In this document: positions 23,263-38,200 of the stretch, piece by piece
Layout: each line of letters starts with the position of its first letter
Position numbering within the stretch: position 1 is the stretch's first letter
From: Elusimicrobiota bacterium
GTDB lineage: Bacteria; Elusimicrobiota; Endomicrobiia; Endomicrobiales; JAPLKN01
Direction of reading: 5' to 3'
Assembly (NCBI GenBank): GCA_026388075.1
Contig: JAPLKN010000146.1
Location: 1 to 38,949, forward strand
Length of the DNA: 38,949 bases
Notes under the pieces: model-generated
What the model was told of the DNA's origin: nothing
What the model saw: only the letters and a program-made list of their open reading frames with translations
Databases searched by the model: none
Program-made: the position numbers and the translations under genes

Positions 23263-26200
23263 TTATGCCGCAGACAATAACGCATCCATATTCTTTTTCA
23301 AATTCTTCAAGGCTTCATGTTCAAGTTTTTCGCTGATTGATTTAAATTCACGTTGAGCATAGATATCAAACAAATACAACAAATTGGTTATAGCCATTGC
23401 GGGATTTTGTTCCATCTCCATACTAGAAACAAGTTCCGCAAGAATATTTATAGCTTCATTTGATTTGGCTTCCACTTCCGGCGCAAAAGGCTCCTTATTT
23501 GATTTTATCATTGCATTTCTTTCTTCTACTGCCTTCTTTGCCGCCGACCATAAGTTCTGCTGATATTTTGTGAGCCGTTTTGGCTCATACTCATTATATT
23601 TTCCTTTCAAAATCTCAAACGCGTCTTGTATATTGTATACCACTTCAGTTGCAGTTGCATTGTCTTTGAACATTATCAGGTTAGCTTTAACCATAGCATT
23701 TGCGTAAATATGTTCAACATTTTTTTCAAACCTGTTGCCTGTCTGATTTTTAATCATCATTCTTTCTAGAAAACCCTGCAGGAATCCTTTAGCTTCAATT
23801 TCTCTTAGTTCCTCAATTTTAGAAGCTTCTAAACCGTCTAATTTCTCGCTGTTTATTTCTTTATTCAATTCTTTCCCTAGAAAGGACAAAAACCCAGTTT
23901 TTTCTTTTGCAAGTATTTTAAAGGCTTTGGCCGGATCTATCGCTGGCAGTTTGTCCAGGCTCAAAGCACTATTTCTGCCTTTTTCAAACCTGTATTCCGG
24001 ATCAGTTTTCCTTTTTTCGGTTATCATTTCGACAAAATTCCCGAGAAGGTCTAGAAAGCTATTAATTACTTTGTCTGAATCTCTGGCGTTTTTAAAAATC
24101 TGTGAGATTAATTCCGAAGGAAGACCTACAATTTTAGCGTTCATAATTTTTTCTTTCCAATCTCTATCAAAATTTTCAAAAGTCTGGTCTTTTTTCGCGA
24201 TAATCAATCCGCCGTTATTATCTGTTACGTATATTTCAATCCATGAATCTTTTATTTCATCCTTATCTATTTTCCCCATATCTTCACTGCTTAATGTATA
24301 TTTTACTACTTTTAAAATGTTGTTTTCATAGTAAAATTTGTTATCAAAAAATCCCTTATCTTTTCCGGCGTTTATAACCGCTACTAACATATCGCTTCTT
24401 TTATTGCGTATTATCTCTCTTAGTTTAGGTAAAACGTTATTTTCTTTTAGCAAAGCCAGTTTAAGCTGGGAAAGATTTGAAATATCTAAACGTATTCCAT
24501 CCAGGTTAGCATTCCTGTCAAGACAAGGTTTTATTTTTTTCATGAATTTATCAAAAAATGCTTGATCAAAAGCTTTATTATCGTCCACTTTATAATCTAT
24601 CATCACTTTTAGTCCTTTTTCATGAGCTCTTTGAACAGCTATCTTTAGGCTATCCATTGCCTTTGGCTCTGTTAATAGGTAGTCCTGTACCGCGGCATTC
24701 ACAGAAAATACGATAGTATCGACGTGTCTTTTTGTAATTTCATTTAAAAGATTATCCGTAATCTTTTCGTCAATTTTTTCTTTTATTTCTATAGTCTCGG
24801 ACAGTATCGGAAGCGCCTTAACAAACGGTTTTTGTTTTCTTTTAATAACATCATTTATCTGCCACATAAAATCATAAATACTTTCATCTTTGTCAGTAAT
24901 TATTACGTCAAAACCGGCATTTTGTTTGCTGCTTACAAAAACAGTGTTGCGGAATAAAGAATCTTTTGCAAAATCCGGATCGAGCGGCATGTCACTTTCT
25001 ATTGCGACAAACTTGCTTTTGTCGTCATCGCTTTTGCTGATTTCAGAAATCCATTTGAAAACATTTTCCGGATGAAATTCAAATTTAGAATTCCTTTGCC
25101 TAATCATGTTAACTTCTTCGTTATCATAGTAATAAACCGTAACGCCTTTTTGTCCTAATAAATCTTTTGTATATATGTTGAATAATTTATTGCCAATATT
25201 AAACTTATAATGCGTTCTAATAGTTTCATTAATAAAATCTTCTTTTTTCATGCCTTCAGGAATTGGCATAACCACATCAACCTTGCCTCCGATGTTAGCA
25301 ATGTCAATTGCATGCCTTATTTCCGGAGAAGAAACAAAATTCTGTTCGTTATATTGATTGCTGCACGCTATACCTATAAATCTGTTCCTGATTGTAGGAA
25401 TCTTTTTGCTGATATCATCAGGAAAAAGATTCAGATTCCTTTTTACGAACTCCGGTATCCAAGCGCCGTTTAATCCTTTAGGCGCAAGAAATCCCTGATT
25501 TATAACACTGTCTAAAACAGTTTTGAAAATAGCCATTACTACCAAAAGATTTTCAGGTATCGCCCATTCCACATTAGGCTGGTCCCTAAACTGAGAAGAC
25601 GGAACAGCAGTGGTTTGGGGGCCGAAAAACACTTTCCACAAAATTGGCAATTTATCTAACTGAGGCACAAATATTACGACATTTTTTTCTCCTTTCGGCG
25701 CTCTTTCAGGCTTCAATATGTTTAAGCCCACTGTCATCCCGTATTTCACCTTTTTGTTTTTAAACGATTCTAGCGTTTCATCGTGAAGCTTAATTACGCG
25801 TGTTTTTGAATCTAAATTGCTGGCGTCTCCAGGCTCATCAAACGCAAAATGGCCGGTTTGTCCCAACCCGCCGATTATATAATCAAAACTGATACCTTTT
25901 ATCTTTTCTTCAAACCTATCACATTCGGAAACACCGTTTTCTATTGTTCTCGCGTCAGCATTTAAAAAGTTGATTTGAGTCTCATCTATTTTTATTCCGG
26001 CTTCACGAAGAGGCCTGTATACGTTATCTTGCATATATGTCCAGTAGCTATCGGGATCATTTTTACCGCCGTCTAAATTAAGTTCTTCATCCAAATTATA
26101 AAATTGAACATTAGACATATCCAGCTTGTTCATTATCACCAATCTAACAAATTCTTTATAAAACTTAATTACGCTGTTTCCTGTGGCAAAAATTATATAA

Positions 26201-29200
26201 GTTGGACGTTTTGAATCGTTATTTTTCTTAATTATATTAACCAATCTTTCTGCCTGGCTTATATATATAAGATCCATGTCTTTCTCTGATACAATATTTA
26301 TTTTATTTTTTGCTAATTCTTTCTTTAACAATGATACTTTGCTTTCCTCTATTACTTTTTTAGATTTATCTTTTAAAGTCCCTGACATTAAATCAACTTT
26401 ACCCCATACGTGAAACGTATTCTGCAGCCAATGGCCAAAAATTGAACCGAGAGATTCTATTGGTTCATAGATTTTTTTTACGAGTATTACTAGAAAAATA
26501 AAATCAAAAATAAGATAAAGGCTTAAGAAATCTGGGACTAGTATTAAATTTAAAATAAATGGTAAAGCTATAGAACTAAAAATATATATTAGTATAATAA
26601 CCATTGGAAATCTTTCGGCAAAGTCTCTCACTCTTTTTACTGCTTTTTCATATTGTTGAGTTAATTCTGCCTTATATTCAGAACGTTGTTTCACATCCTC
26701 TTTGCTATATTTCGCGTCAACTAGATCATTAATTATATTTTCATGCGCTTTTATTTTTTCATTCAAAGAAACCGAATTCTGGAAAAGCTTTCTTTCCCGC
26801 CAGTAAGCGCGTTTCTTGGCTAGCTCATAAATTAGCTTTTTTGCTTCAGCTGGATTCTGTATTACCCATTCTTCGCCATATTTTTGAATAATTTTTTGTC
26901 TTGCTTTTTCCAAACTGTCAGCTGTAACGTGAGCTGTTTGTCCATTTGAAGCTTTTATCTCAACCGGCTTTTCAGTCAAAGGAAATTCTGCTAATCCCAG
27001 CCAAAATCTTACATTGTGCCAAAAATGCATTTCCATAGTATCTCTGAGATAGTAAAATAATTTTGACAAGCCTGACAAACCTTCTTTTGCTAACGACCGA
27101 ATACTTAAAACAGTTGATAATACATATCCGCTGAAATCTTTCGGATGTTTATCAATTACTTTTTGAATGTTTCCATATGCAATAGCAAATTTCTCTTTCT
27201 TGCGGGCAACTTCTAAAGTTGCATAAAGCGCAAAATATGCTAAAGCATTTTCTTCCGAATTGATTTTCTCCTCAAATATTTTTCTTTCTTCATCACTAAG
27301 TTTAATACTGTTTAGATAAGTGTTTTTAAATTCCTCCAAACGCCTTCTAAATAGGTCTTCGTTCTCTTCTGATAATTGCTTCGCCATTGCGATTTTGTAT
27401 TGATTCCAAATAATATCTTTTTCCGAATCAGACTCCCCTTCCATTCCCCTTGCTTCGAAAAAAGAATTCTTAAATTTCTCCTGATCCCTGACAGCTTTTT
27501 CTACCCGACTTTTTGACAACTCATTTACTTGATTAAACAGCTTTTTGCCGGTTTCCCTTGCCTTGGCACCTTTTCGCCCGGTAAAGTCTTTTGCTGCCTG
27601 TTCAACCGAGGCTAGGGAGGTTGCTAGATAATCGCTTGCCGAAGTTGAGTATACATTTTTTTTCATTGCCCTTTTCTGGATTATTGTGTTTAAAATATCG
27701 TCAAAAGTCAGTTTTTTCTTGGACAAATTTATTTCATTCTTAATCTCAGAAATTAAATTCTTGAAATTCTTTGTAAGACTAACTATTCTAGACATATTGG
27801 TCTTTTGCCTTTCAAGCAGGCCGCTGAAAACTATTTTTTTTGCGATATCATCATTAATCTCGGCTGCATAATTAGGAAATTTCCGGATTAATTCATTTTT
27901 TATAAAATCATTAACATCATTATTTGAAAATGATTCATTAACAAAAGAAAGTCCGCTTATATTATCAATATCTTTTTTAAATGCATCTTGAATTACCTTA
28001 TCAAGAGAATCATTAAAAACTGCCGCATCGCATTCATTCATAAATAATTCTTTCTTATTCTTTTTTTGATACAAAAAATATAACATGTATGAGTTAAAAG
28101 CATATTTCATCCTATTGAAATATTTACTCGTTATGCGAAAACGCTGTTCTTTATCTATAGGATTATCACCGTGATATAAAACTAAAGTTTCCGCAAATTG
28201 TTCTCTCATGCTTTTAATAAATTCATCAAAGACTGCCTGGGATTTTTTATCAAGAATATTAATATTTGATTTGGCAAAAGAAACTAAGTCTTTTTGCATA
28301 TTGTCCAGATTTTTCCGTATTCTTTTCATGTTATCTTCTGCTTCATTTTTCACTTCTTGTCTAGTTAAGTTTGTTACGGTGAAAATCATGTTAATAATAT
28401 CCGTATGAGGGCGATAACCGAATTCTTTCTCAAACATATTATTGATCATTTCAATATAGTCGCACATTTGGTCAAATGACGCGGAATAAATATAAATATT
28501 TTCCAAAATGGTTTCGAATAAAGGTCGATTATAATCTCGTTTCTGAGAAGGGTAGTGATAAACTATTTTAAAGCCATTGTAGTATTTCACTAAATTGATA
28601 AATCTGAGCTCCATTTCCGCAAGAGCTGGAATAAACTGCCCGGATACACTTTTGTCAATCCAATCAAAATCTTTAAATTTATTCAATTTTTCAAATAAAA
28701 TTCTGAATTTGCTTATGTAATCTTGATTAAATTGTTCTTTTGTTAAGAAAATACAATCTTTCTCAGCGTCAACATCTATAACAATTCCAGCTAAACGAAA
28801 CTTTTTCAAAAGATAAATAAAATTACGGCCACTTTCTCTAACAGGATAAATAAAAACGGATCCATCACTAGGACGATGAATATAAACAAAATTGTTATAA
28901 AAAGCGTCTTGGTTATAATATTGATTTTTATCAAGATATTGTGGATACCATGAATACAAAATATTAAAAACATCATCACTAAAATTATGCAACTTAATTG
29001 ATGTATCTAACGCTTGTTTTATCGTATTAATTTCTGAATCTTCATTATTCATGAAAGAAGTTAAAAGCCCATCCGATAATCCGAGCCAGTATCCGATATT
29101 GTTCGAATAATGACCAACCATAGTAGATATTAAATAATCATAAAATCCTTTTTTTCTTTTACGATTATTGAGAATCTTTATATATTTTTTCAAAAAGCCT

Positions 29201-32200
29201 TGTCCGATATTAAAAAAGAAATAAAATTTACTAGATGCATTTTTTGCTGTTGTGCGAATATTTTTAACCGCATCTGTTACATATTCCTGGAAAATTCCCG
29301 GGTGTTTCGCAGCCAATTTCTTAAGCCCTGAAGATTCACGCCCAAAAGCAAGCGCAAATTTCTCATTCTTTACAGCAGTATCAAGAGTTGCGTAAAGCGC
29401 AAAATACGCTAAACCGTTTTTATTATCCGCATTCAATAATTCTTGAAATATCCCCTTTTTCTTATGACTTAATTTAAAATTAGTAAGATAAGTTAAATCA
29501 TAAGTTTTTTTAAATTCTTCCAGGCGCTTATAAAATATTTCTTTACCTCCTTTCTTCCATTCAGGCGACTGCGTTAATTGATTGAATAATTTTTTTCCCG
29601 TCTCCCAGGCTTTCATGCATCTCCACCCGGTAAAGTCTTTTGCCGCTTTTTCAACCGAAGCTATTGAAGTGGCTAAATTTGAATCTTGTTTGAGCTTAGC
29701 AGATATTTCATTATTTAATTGATCTTTTTGGTCTTGAGGTAATTCTGCGTTGTTTATAAATGCAATAATTGCAGCTTCAAGTCCATTTTGAAAATTCATT
29801 ATAATTTTTAATTTATTTTGATTATTATCAGTTTGATTCGCACTAACTTTCAGCCGTTCTTTAATTTTGAAATAAATTTCTATAATTATTGACAAATAAT
29901 TATCGATAGTAGTATCTTTTTTTGCAAATTCAAAGTCTTTTTGAAAGCCATAATTAAGAAATTTAGCAAATTCTCCTATCGTTAGTTTTTCGGAATGCTC
30001 AGCAGATATTGCATCTAATATTTCAATTAAAGAATCCGCAATTACTTCTTTATTAACTCCAGTAATAATCGCTTCTTTCTTTCTTGTTTTCACTTTAGAC
30101 TTTACATGATCTATAAAAGTAGAAAACAGTGCCATTGAAACATTATTTGAAGCAGCCATATAATCATTATAATTTTTGAGCAAAGTTGCCCTCACTTTTC
30201 CTTCCATTAACTCTTGCCTTTCCTCATCTGTTATTTTCAGACTTTCCATACTAACTGCAAAATCTAAATGATTTTTGCTTACTAAACTACTAAATTTTTC
30301 TAGACTCATAATATCTTTTCGAATTAATATTTTTACTAATTTAAAAATCGCTTCTTTAAAGCCCCATGTTGAACTTACCCATATATTTTTATTAAGATTT
30401 TCCAATTCTTTATTATTATTAATTGAACTATAGATTGTAAGAAGATTGTCTATGTAATTTTCATATTTAGCAGTAAGTTCTTCCTGAATATTCATATTTT
30501 CAATTTGTGTATCCTTAACAAAAAAGTCAAAGAAAATTATTTCAAAAGCATTCTTATCATAAAATAAAACATAATTTTCGCCAGTTTCTTTTTCTTGAGC
30601 ATTTTCTAAGTTTGAAATATTTTTTATTACTTCTGTTAATATATTTATCATCAGTTTAGTTTCAGTATTAATTATTAAAAATCCATTTCTCGTATCCACG
30701 CCATTAATACTCAAGGAATTACTGATAATATTATAAAGTGATTCTGAAGAATTACTCTCTTCCGGCAGAGTCAAAACCGCTAATCCCCAAAAAGGATATA
30801 TATCGGATTCAATATTTTTCTTTATCCAGTTCCACCCAAGTACTTCCTTGTTTTCGCCTTTCTCGTTTATCGCCAAAGTCTTGCCGACAATAACTTTTTT
30901 GTTCCATTCACTGTGTTCAATCTGTAATTTTTGTTCTTCTGTTAAATTTTCCTTATTCTTTGCTGCTTTTAAATGCAAATCACCAACCGCTGTTTTTATG
31001 GCTTTAAGCTGAAGGGCGTTGACTAAATCTATAAAAGGTTTAATCTGGCCCTTAAAAGTATTCAAAACAACGTCCATAAATTCATTATGGTGTAATTGCA
31101 CAAACTTTTCCTTATTCTTAAGCATCTTAGTTTCATAAGAAGTAAAAGGGGCATAATATCTAGCGGTGAAGATTGCCGCCAGTTCCTGTTCTGCCCTTGC
31201 CGGATTAATTTTTTCGTCCGTCAAATCAAGCCCGTTTTGCTTTGCAAAGTTTTTAGCAAGTTCAGCTGCACAATCAGATTTTATTAAGATATATTTGCTA
31301 TCCAAAAGAATACCTTTATTTACCCCGTCTTTTTTCAATATTTCAAAAAATGCCCTCAAATACTCTATCGGAAGAGTAATTGTCTTTTTATCTCGGAAAC
31401 AATCTAAAACAACTTTAAGAGAGGATTTCAAAACTGGCAAGGTATTTCCCTTCCCCAAATTACCATATAACCCTCTTATTTTCTTATCAATAATAGTTCT
31501 TTCAATATCTTCAACCATCTGCGCGGCTTTTTCAGGATTGAAATTGTTATATTTTGCATTTTCTATTAAAGATTCTATTGCGCCACTAACCAATTTTTTA
31601 TTTTTGCGCTTTTCTGCTAGATTGATAATATCTTTTTCAAGTATCGTGAGCATATCAGGCATTTTTTCCAAATCAATTTTCGCGAATTTGACGTTTGTGT
31701 AATCAAGCCCATTAATCAGATCTCTAATAAATTCTTTCATTTGTTCAGGCTTTTTGATTTTCTTGAATATTTCCGAAAGAAATCGGTCAAGCATTTCTGG
31801 TTTCCCGTCTATATGTCCGCTGATTATCCCGAACAAAACTGCTATGCTGTATCCATCAGATAATCCTTTATTTTTGCATTCATTCCATATCTCAGAAAGA
31901 CTGTTAACATCAAGCGGTTTTTGTTCGCCAAAAATATTCTCCCAATACTTATCAAATACTCCTTGAATAATATCATTTTTAATATCTTGCTGGCTTCTTT
32001 GCAAGGACAAAACAGCTAATCCTGAAAAAGGAGGTAAATTATTTTCAATGCTTTTACGAATTTGGTCCCAATTTTTGACTAGAATCTTTTTATTCCACTC
32101 ATGATGCTTTTTCTGCAAGCTTATAATTGAAACTTTTTCTTTATCTTCTTGTTTTGTACCAAGGACGAATTTTAAACCTTCTTCAAAGACAGAAACAGCT

Positions 32201-35200
32201 TTTGTGGCTACATCCATTAAAGACTTATATAATTCTAACTGTCCACCACAAGCCTTATTAACAATATCAAGCACATCAATAATATGCTCGCTTTTAACCG
32301 CTTTCTCTCCTTTCAAGAATAATTGAGTCTCATCTGCAGAAAACGGCGCAACATATATTGCTGCAAAAATTGCGACAAATTCTATTTTTCTTTTTTCAGC
32401 ATCTACTTTTTTATCCATTAATTCAAGATTGTATTTTTTTGCAAAGTTTGCAGCTAAGAAGACAGCATCTTCAGCTTTTATAATAATGTTTCCTTCTTCA
32501 GCGCCAAGCTTATTTTGGATTTCTTCGCTAATCTCTTCTTCTTTTAGGATTTCAATAAAAGCTTTCGCATAATCCCCCGTGAAGATTATTTCGCTGCCTT
32601 CTTCCCCGTTAATGCATTTAAGTGCCAAATCAAAAGAAGAATTTCGTACCAAAATTCCCTCACCGAATTCTAATTGCTCAATTAAGCATCTAATTATTTC
32701 GTTTTTTTCATATTTTTGCTGCTTTTTTACCTCTTCGGATGAATTACTATTTTCTATTTTCTTACTCAAAAATTTGTCCAAGCCCAAGCAACCCAGACAA
32801 ACATCCTCAGTCATTTGCATTTGCTGAAAAATCGGAATATTTATTTGAAATAATTGTACGGCAAATTCTAATTTTCGATTTAGACTATTTAAACCAACAT
32901 TTGAACTTATGATTTTTTCAAAAATATCAGTGATAAAATCAAAATCGCCCAATTTAATGTCAGCTTTATAGGCAGTATCAGATAATAATAAGTTAAAAAA
33001 TAATTTGTAAACAGGATTATTAATAAGGATTTTTTCAAATTCAGAATTTTTCTCCGCAAATCTTGAGGATATTTCAAATATTTTTTGCAGCGCATCTTCC
33101 GGTTCTAAAAGATTTTTTCGAAAAGTTCGATAACTTTCGTGCATAAGATTTGCCACTTCCAGTGGAAGAGCTTCCTTATTTAAACTTCCGGAAACCACCA
33201 TCTTTAATAAGGAATTTATCCTATTTTTAAAATTATCTTCAATCTCATCACTTCTGCCCGTTTGCATAAGAAGAGCTTTGTTTACATTCCGTAAACCATC
33301 AAGGTTAACTGCTTTATGAAAGAATTTTTCAATATCGCTCATTAAAGATCTAGCTATCCAATCCGCTTCTTCCACTAATCCTTTATTATTTTGGAGCCCT
33401 AAAGATTGAAGTACTGCTTTAATAATATTTGCAATTGAATCTGCGTTTTTTGTATTTGTTTCGTTAATCCAATCTCTCTTTTTCCCTACCTCTTCTCGCA
33501 GTTCAGGCAAATGACTCCTTAGCCAACCTCCGTCATTAATATTTTCCATATCGGGAGCCCAATCAAGTGCAACCCAAGCAAATATTACCGCAAATTCATC
33601 TTCTAACATTTTCTTTTTGATTTCTTCCGCTGGAATTACCTCTATCAGCCGATCGTCCCGATATTTATCTAGAAATTTTTCTTTATCCCATAATTCCAAT
33701 AATTTTTCCTTAGATATATCTTCTTGTTTTTTTCCGACTATTTTCCATAAGATTTCCCGAACTTTATTTCCATAGATTTTGTCATCATAAAACAATTCCA
33801 GAATGTTTCTGTTAGATAATTTCTTGTATTTTTCTTCGATTATTTTCCGCAGATTTTCTCTGATTTGAATCATAAAAGTATCGTCATTATACAGATCAAG
33901 AAATTCTTTTTTATTCTTGACCGTTTCCGGTTTAATATTTTCTTGTTCTTTGCTAAAAAGCCATTTACGAATATCTTCTCGTTGATCCCCAGAATATGTT
34001 TTACAAAATGTTTCGGCACGGGCAATAATGCTATCGCGGGTAACAAGCATGGAATCGCCTAAATCCCAAGCTTTCATTTTTTGCTTCTCTATTTCTATGC
34101 TTGAAAACAATTCTTCTATTAACGGCACTGAATCTATTTTTAGGCTTAAAACATTCACTGCTTTTAGAAGCAATTTAGTAATGCGGGGCAAAACACTCTC
34201 AGCAATATCTCCTGCAGTTTTAAAAAGTGAAGGAGAATTCTCTAGATTATCTGAAATGGCCTTAAGGCTATTTAAAAGAAGTTCGGATATTTCCCCAATG
34301 ATTCTACCGCTACTATTACTAATCCATCTCGTTACTTTATTAACTTTAGCCTGCACATTAGCCGGAAATTTTGAAATATATGTATTAAAATTAGTGATGT
34401 CTTCTTCCTGCGCTGCCTGCCGGAAAACTTCAGAAACAACTAAATACATAAATTGTCTAATCGAAATTTCAAAATTTACCCCCGTTTCCTTTTGGTTTAC
34501 AGTTTCAATAATTTTTATTTCGTCTTGAACAATTTGATTGTAAAATAAATCCGGCACATCTTTTATTTCCATAACATTATCCAAAGAAACCCCACAGTCT
34601 TTTGCTTTTTCTTTAGCATATTTTTCATAACGTTCCATTTTTTTCTTGAGCGGATCAGCTTTTAAATCGGCTTTTAAACCCGCGATAACTGCTTTCATTC
34701 TTGCAGGCGTAATAAGTAACGGTATGTTTTGCAGTAGGGTTACTGATTTTATCTGATTCATTATTCCCCAGACTGTTTCCCTATCATTTATAATCTGGGT
34801 CCAGTATATCGCTTCTTTGAAAAGCGGAAAATCATAGGCCATGTCTTTTTCTTTTAAAACCAGATACTCGTTTAGACTTTCAGCAACATAAGCCAGGTTC
34901 AGCTTTTTGGACTTAGCAATGCTTTCCCTTCCCTGCCTTGCTCTTATTGCCTGGGGAATATATCCATGCAGCATTCCGCTGATTTGTTCCCACTGTATCC
35001 CTATACCATCTTCGCGCTTATCTATAAACTCTTTAGGCAAAAGCTTATCAAAATTTAGCGTAATCTTTGTCATATCATTTTCCGTAAGTTTTTCTAGTCT
35101 ATTTTTTAATGCATCAAGTTCTTTAGCATTTCCTGTTGTTATATCTTCTACTTGTTTCCAAGTTATTAACGTATCACCATCTACTTTTATCCCTTCGCTG

Positions 35201-38200
35201 ATAGCATAAAGCAAAGCTGCGTTATTTATAACATTAACAAAACACGAAAAAATACTTCCGTCACGGTCAGGCATGAAGCCCCTGCTGTTTTCTTCTTTTG
35301 AAATATTCGTGTCGTTTACATTATTCACCCCGCCAAGCTTTAAAAATACACCGCCTTTTTTACCGATCTTTCTCCACTCCCCTACCGCAACATGTGCCAA
35401 GTTTTCTTTAGACATTCGCCCGATAATTTCAAGGATTTGAAGCGAATCTTGCTGAGCAAACGGATTATCCGCAGAACGCGTTACATCAAATATAACGCCC
35501 TGCTTCAGAGCCTCAGTAATAATATCCAGACTCCAACCCCTAACATTACCGTGCCCTAAAGGTACTTCAGCTTTTGACCCGAAGAAATTAATGAATCCCG
35601 TTTCTTTATTTACTCTGCCGGGAAGAAGGGCAAAACCGCTGTTTTTAAGAATTGGCTGAAGATTTATTGGCTTTCCGTTTCTTTGAATATTTTCCCATAT
35701 ATCAGTCATCATTTCATCAAAAGTGAACGGGCTTAAGACTATAGCAAGTTTTCCATTCTTTATTTTTCCAACATGTTCTAATAAAAATGCAAGACCCGTG
35801 CTAGATTTTTCTTTTTTGTCGTAATAAACAGCCAAGGACCTCGGCTTATGCCTGCTCTTAATTTCAAAATCGTTAAGCCACCCCTTTTCATTGGCTAGTT
35901 CAGTGCTGTTCTCCCACTTTGTAACTGTTCCGCCTGCCACCGCGAATGTCCTTATAGCGCCTCTATCCTGAAATTCTTTTCCTATAGGCCTGTAAAGTTC
36001 GCCCGGACGAATATCTCCATCAACAACTTGCTTCAAAATATCAAGAGGAATATTTAAAGAAATTAACCGCATCGCAAATTCGGACGGCATTGAATCATCG
36101 CTTATCTGCAGTTTATCTTTTATATACTTTATTTGACCGCCCCACCCTTTTGCGCTCATATCAAGGGCTTTAGCGCGTTTTGCTGCCCAGTTTTCTTTAA
36201 AAGTAAAAACGGTTAATGCTTGAATAATATCTTTTTTGAATTCACTAAATTCGGAAAAAGACTTATCTGAGTCTCTATTGTCAACATCGTATTCTTTAAG
36301 CTCTTTTGCCAACTCATACAAATACTGATCTTTTGATATTAGTTTATTTTCTAACTTCACCCAATAGTTAAGCCTTTCAATCGGATCATTTGCTTTAGCT
36401 TTTTCATACAGTCTTGTAAGTATTTTAGGTGTTAATTTGCCGATTCCGGATGACGGCAGAGCAATTTGGCCGTCGTCCCCAAGCTTGAGCTGGAAACTCT
36501 CTAGAAGTATTTTCAACCGACCGGTACTAAGATAAGGCGGCCAGATTTCATCATCGTAAGGGCCTGAATCTTCATTACTAAATGTCTCTACTTCAGCGTT
36601 GCTTTTTGAATTGAATATTACATGGGACAATTTTTTTGGAGCAAATTTCTCCATGGAACTTCCTTTAGAAATAAGCCAAATTACTTTCTGCTGCTGTCTT
36701 TGTTCCATTAGCTCGCCTAGCCTTGTCCATAACTTCCCAAGCCTTTCTTTTAATTTTATAGCCCTTTGTTCTTGAGCCGGATTAGAATATTCTTTTAAAA
36801 ATGGGTGAGGAAGGCCAACAACATGATGAATCCCTTCAAAAAGACGCAGCATAAGCGAATAACTTTGGTCCTCCGTAACTAACACAGCTACCCCTCTAAG
36901 TTTTTTGTATAGCTCTTCAAGTCTAGTAAGGAAAGCCTCAATTTCATTTAGTACTTCATCCGTATCCTTTTTCCAGTCTGAAAATGTTTTAGAAATGTTT
37001 TCTCGCCTTTCTTGCAAAGGTTTTATTACGTTATCTAAACTTTTAATTATTTCGTCAGAAAAATTATTCTCAGCATATTCTTTGTATTTCGGGTGATTGG
37101 ATGCAAATTCAGAAAAAGTCAGGAACGCTGTTCCGGGATGTTTGATATCATTTTCATATTTTGCTAGCGCGTAATCAGCAACTATTTCTAAAAGCATTTC
37201 TTGAGCTTCAGCCGGAGCTCTTTTTATCCCGAATATAAAAACTGATTCGGCAATTTCAATTTTTAACTGATTTGGCGCGTCATCACGAACCCTTACAAGA
37301 TATCCTTCCAAAAGATCGCCAGGAACTACAGAAACTATAAATTTTCCATTGAATCTTTGTAAGCCAAGAGAAGAAAGTTTTTCAACACTTAGCTTATTCA
37401 AATAGTCTTCAATACTTGTGTTAAATTTATCAAATAATTGTACTTTAATAAGAACAGCAATCGTTCTTGCAATATCCGGATTAAATCCTTTTGGTATCAA
37501 ATATTTAAGGGTAAATATCTGGCTCAAAGCATCTAAAACGCCAAGGAATGAGCCTTGTTTTAAAAAAGGTTCTAAATCTTTAGCGTCTATGACCGGATTG
37601 CCTTTTACTTTTGGGTATTTAGAGAATTTTTCATGTATTGTGTTAAAGGCATCAAGAAGGTTTTTTCTATTGGCTTTTTCGGTTAAATATTCCAATATCA
37701 GGCCTACAAGCTCTTTGCGTTCCGGTTGCTTCAGCGTATTTTCAGCTAAATCAAAAAGCCCTTTTATGGATTCCGCAAACACTTCCGAATCCTGTGGATT
37801 TTCAATTAGAGGTTTAATATAGATTTCTTTTATTCTTTTTGTTGTCGCATCTGCGGTTTCTCCCACTTTGCCTTCGGTTTTAAAAAGTTCCAAGATATCC
37901 AAAGCGGAATAAATCTTTTCAACAAGCTCGTCGCCTTTTAACGGCTCTGCCTCTTTAAGAATAGCTCTTACGCTAATTTCAAGACTCTTCACCGCAGTTT
38001 TTGTGCCTGCCACGCTATCTGGATCGGCAGAAGTTTTACTAGTACCTGATTTTTTAATTACATCATTTTTTGAAGGGATGATGGCATCTTTGTTAAGGGC
38101 TGGGGATTTGTCTTGAACTAAATTCTCTCCAATGTTTTCGTCCTCTTGTTTCCTTATGAAAGATATTATTTCATTTATTTGCTCTATTTCTGAAACAGGT

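Noticed and set aside
24890-37822. Many 60-180-codon plus-strand frames opposite the giant gene
   Set aside because: All are antisense to a continuous coding frame with clear domain homology and lack ribosome sites.
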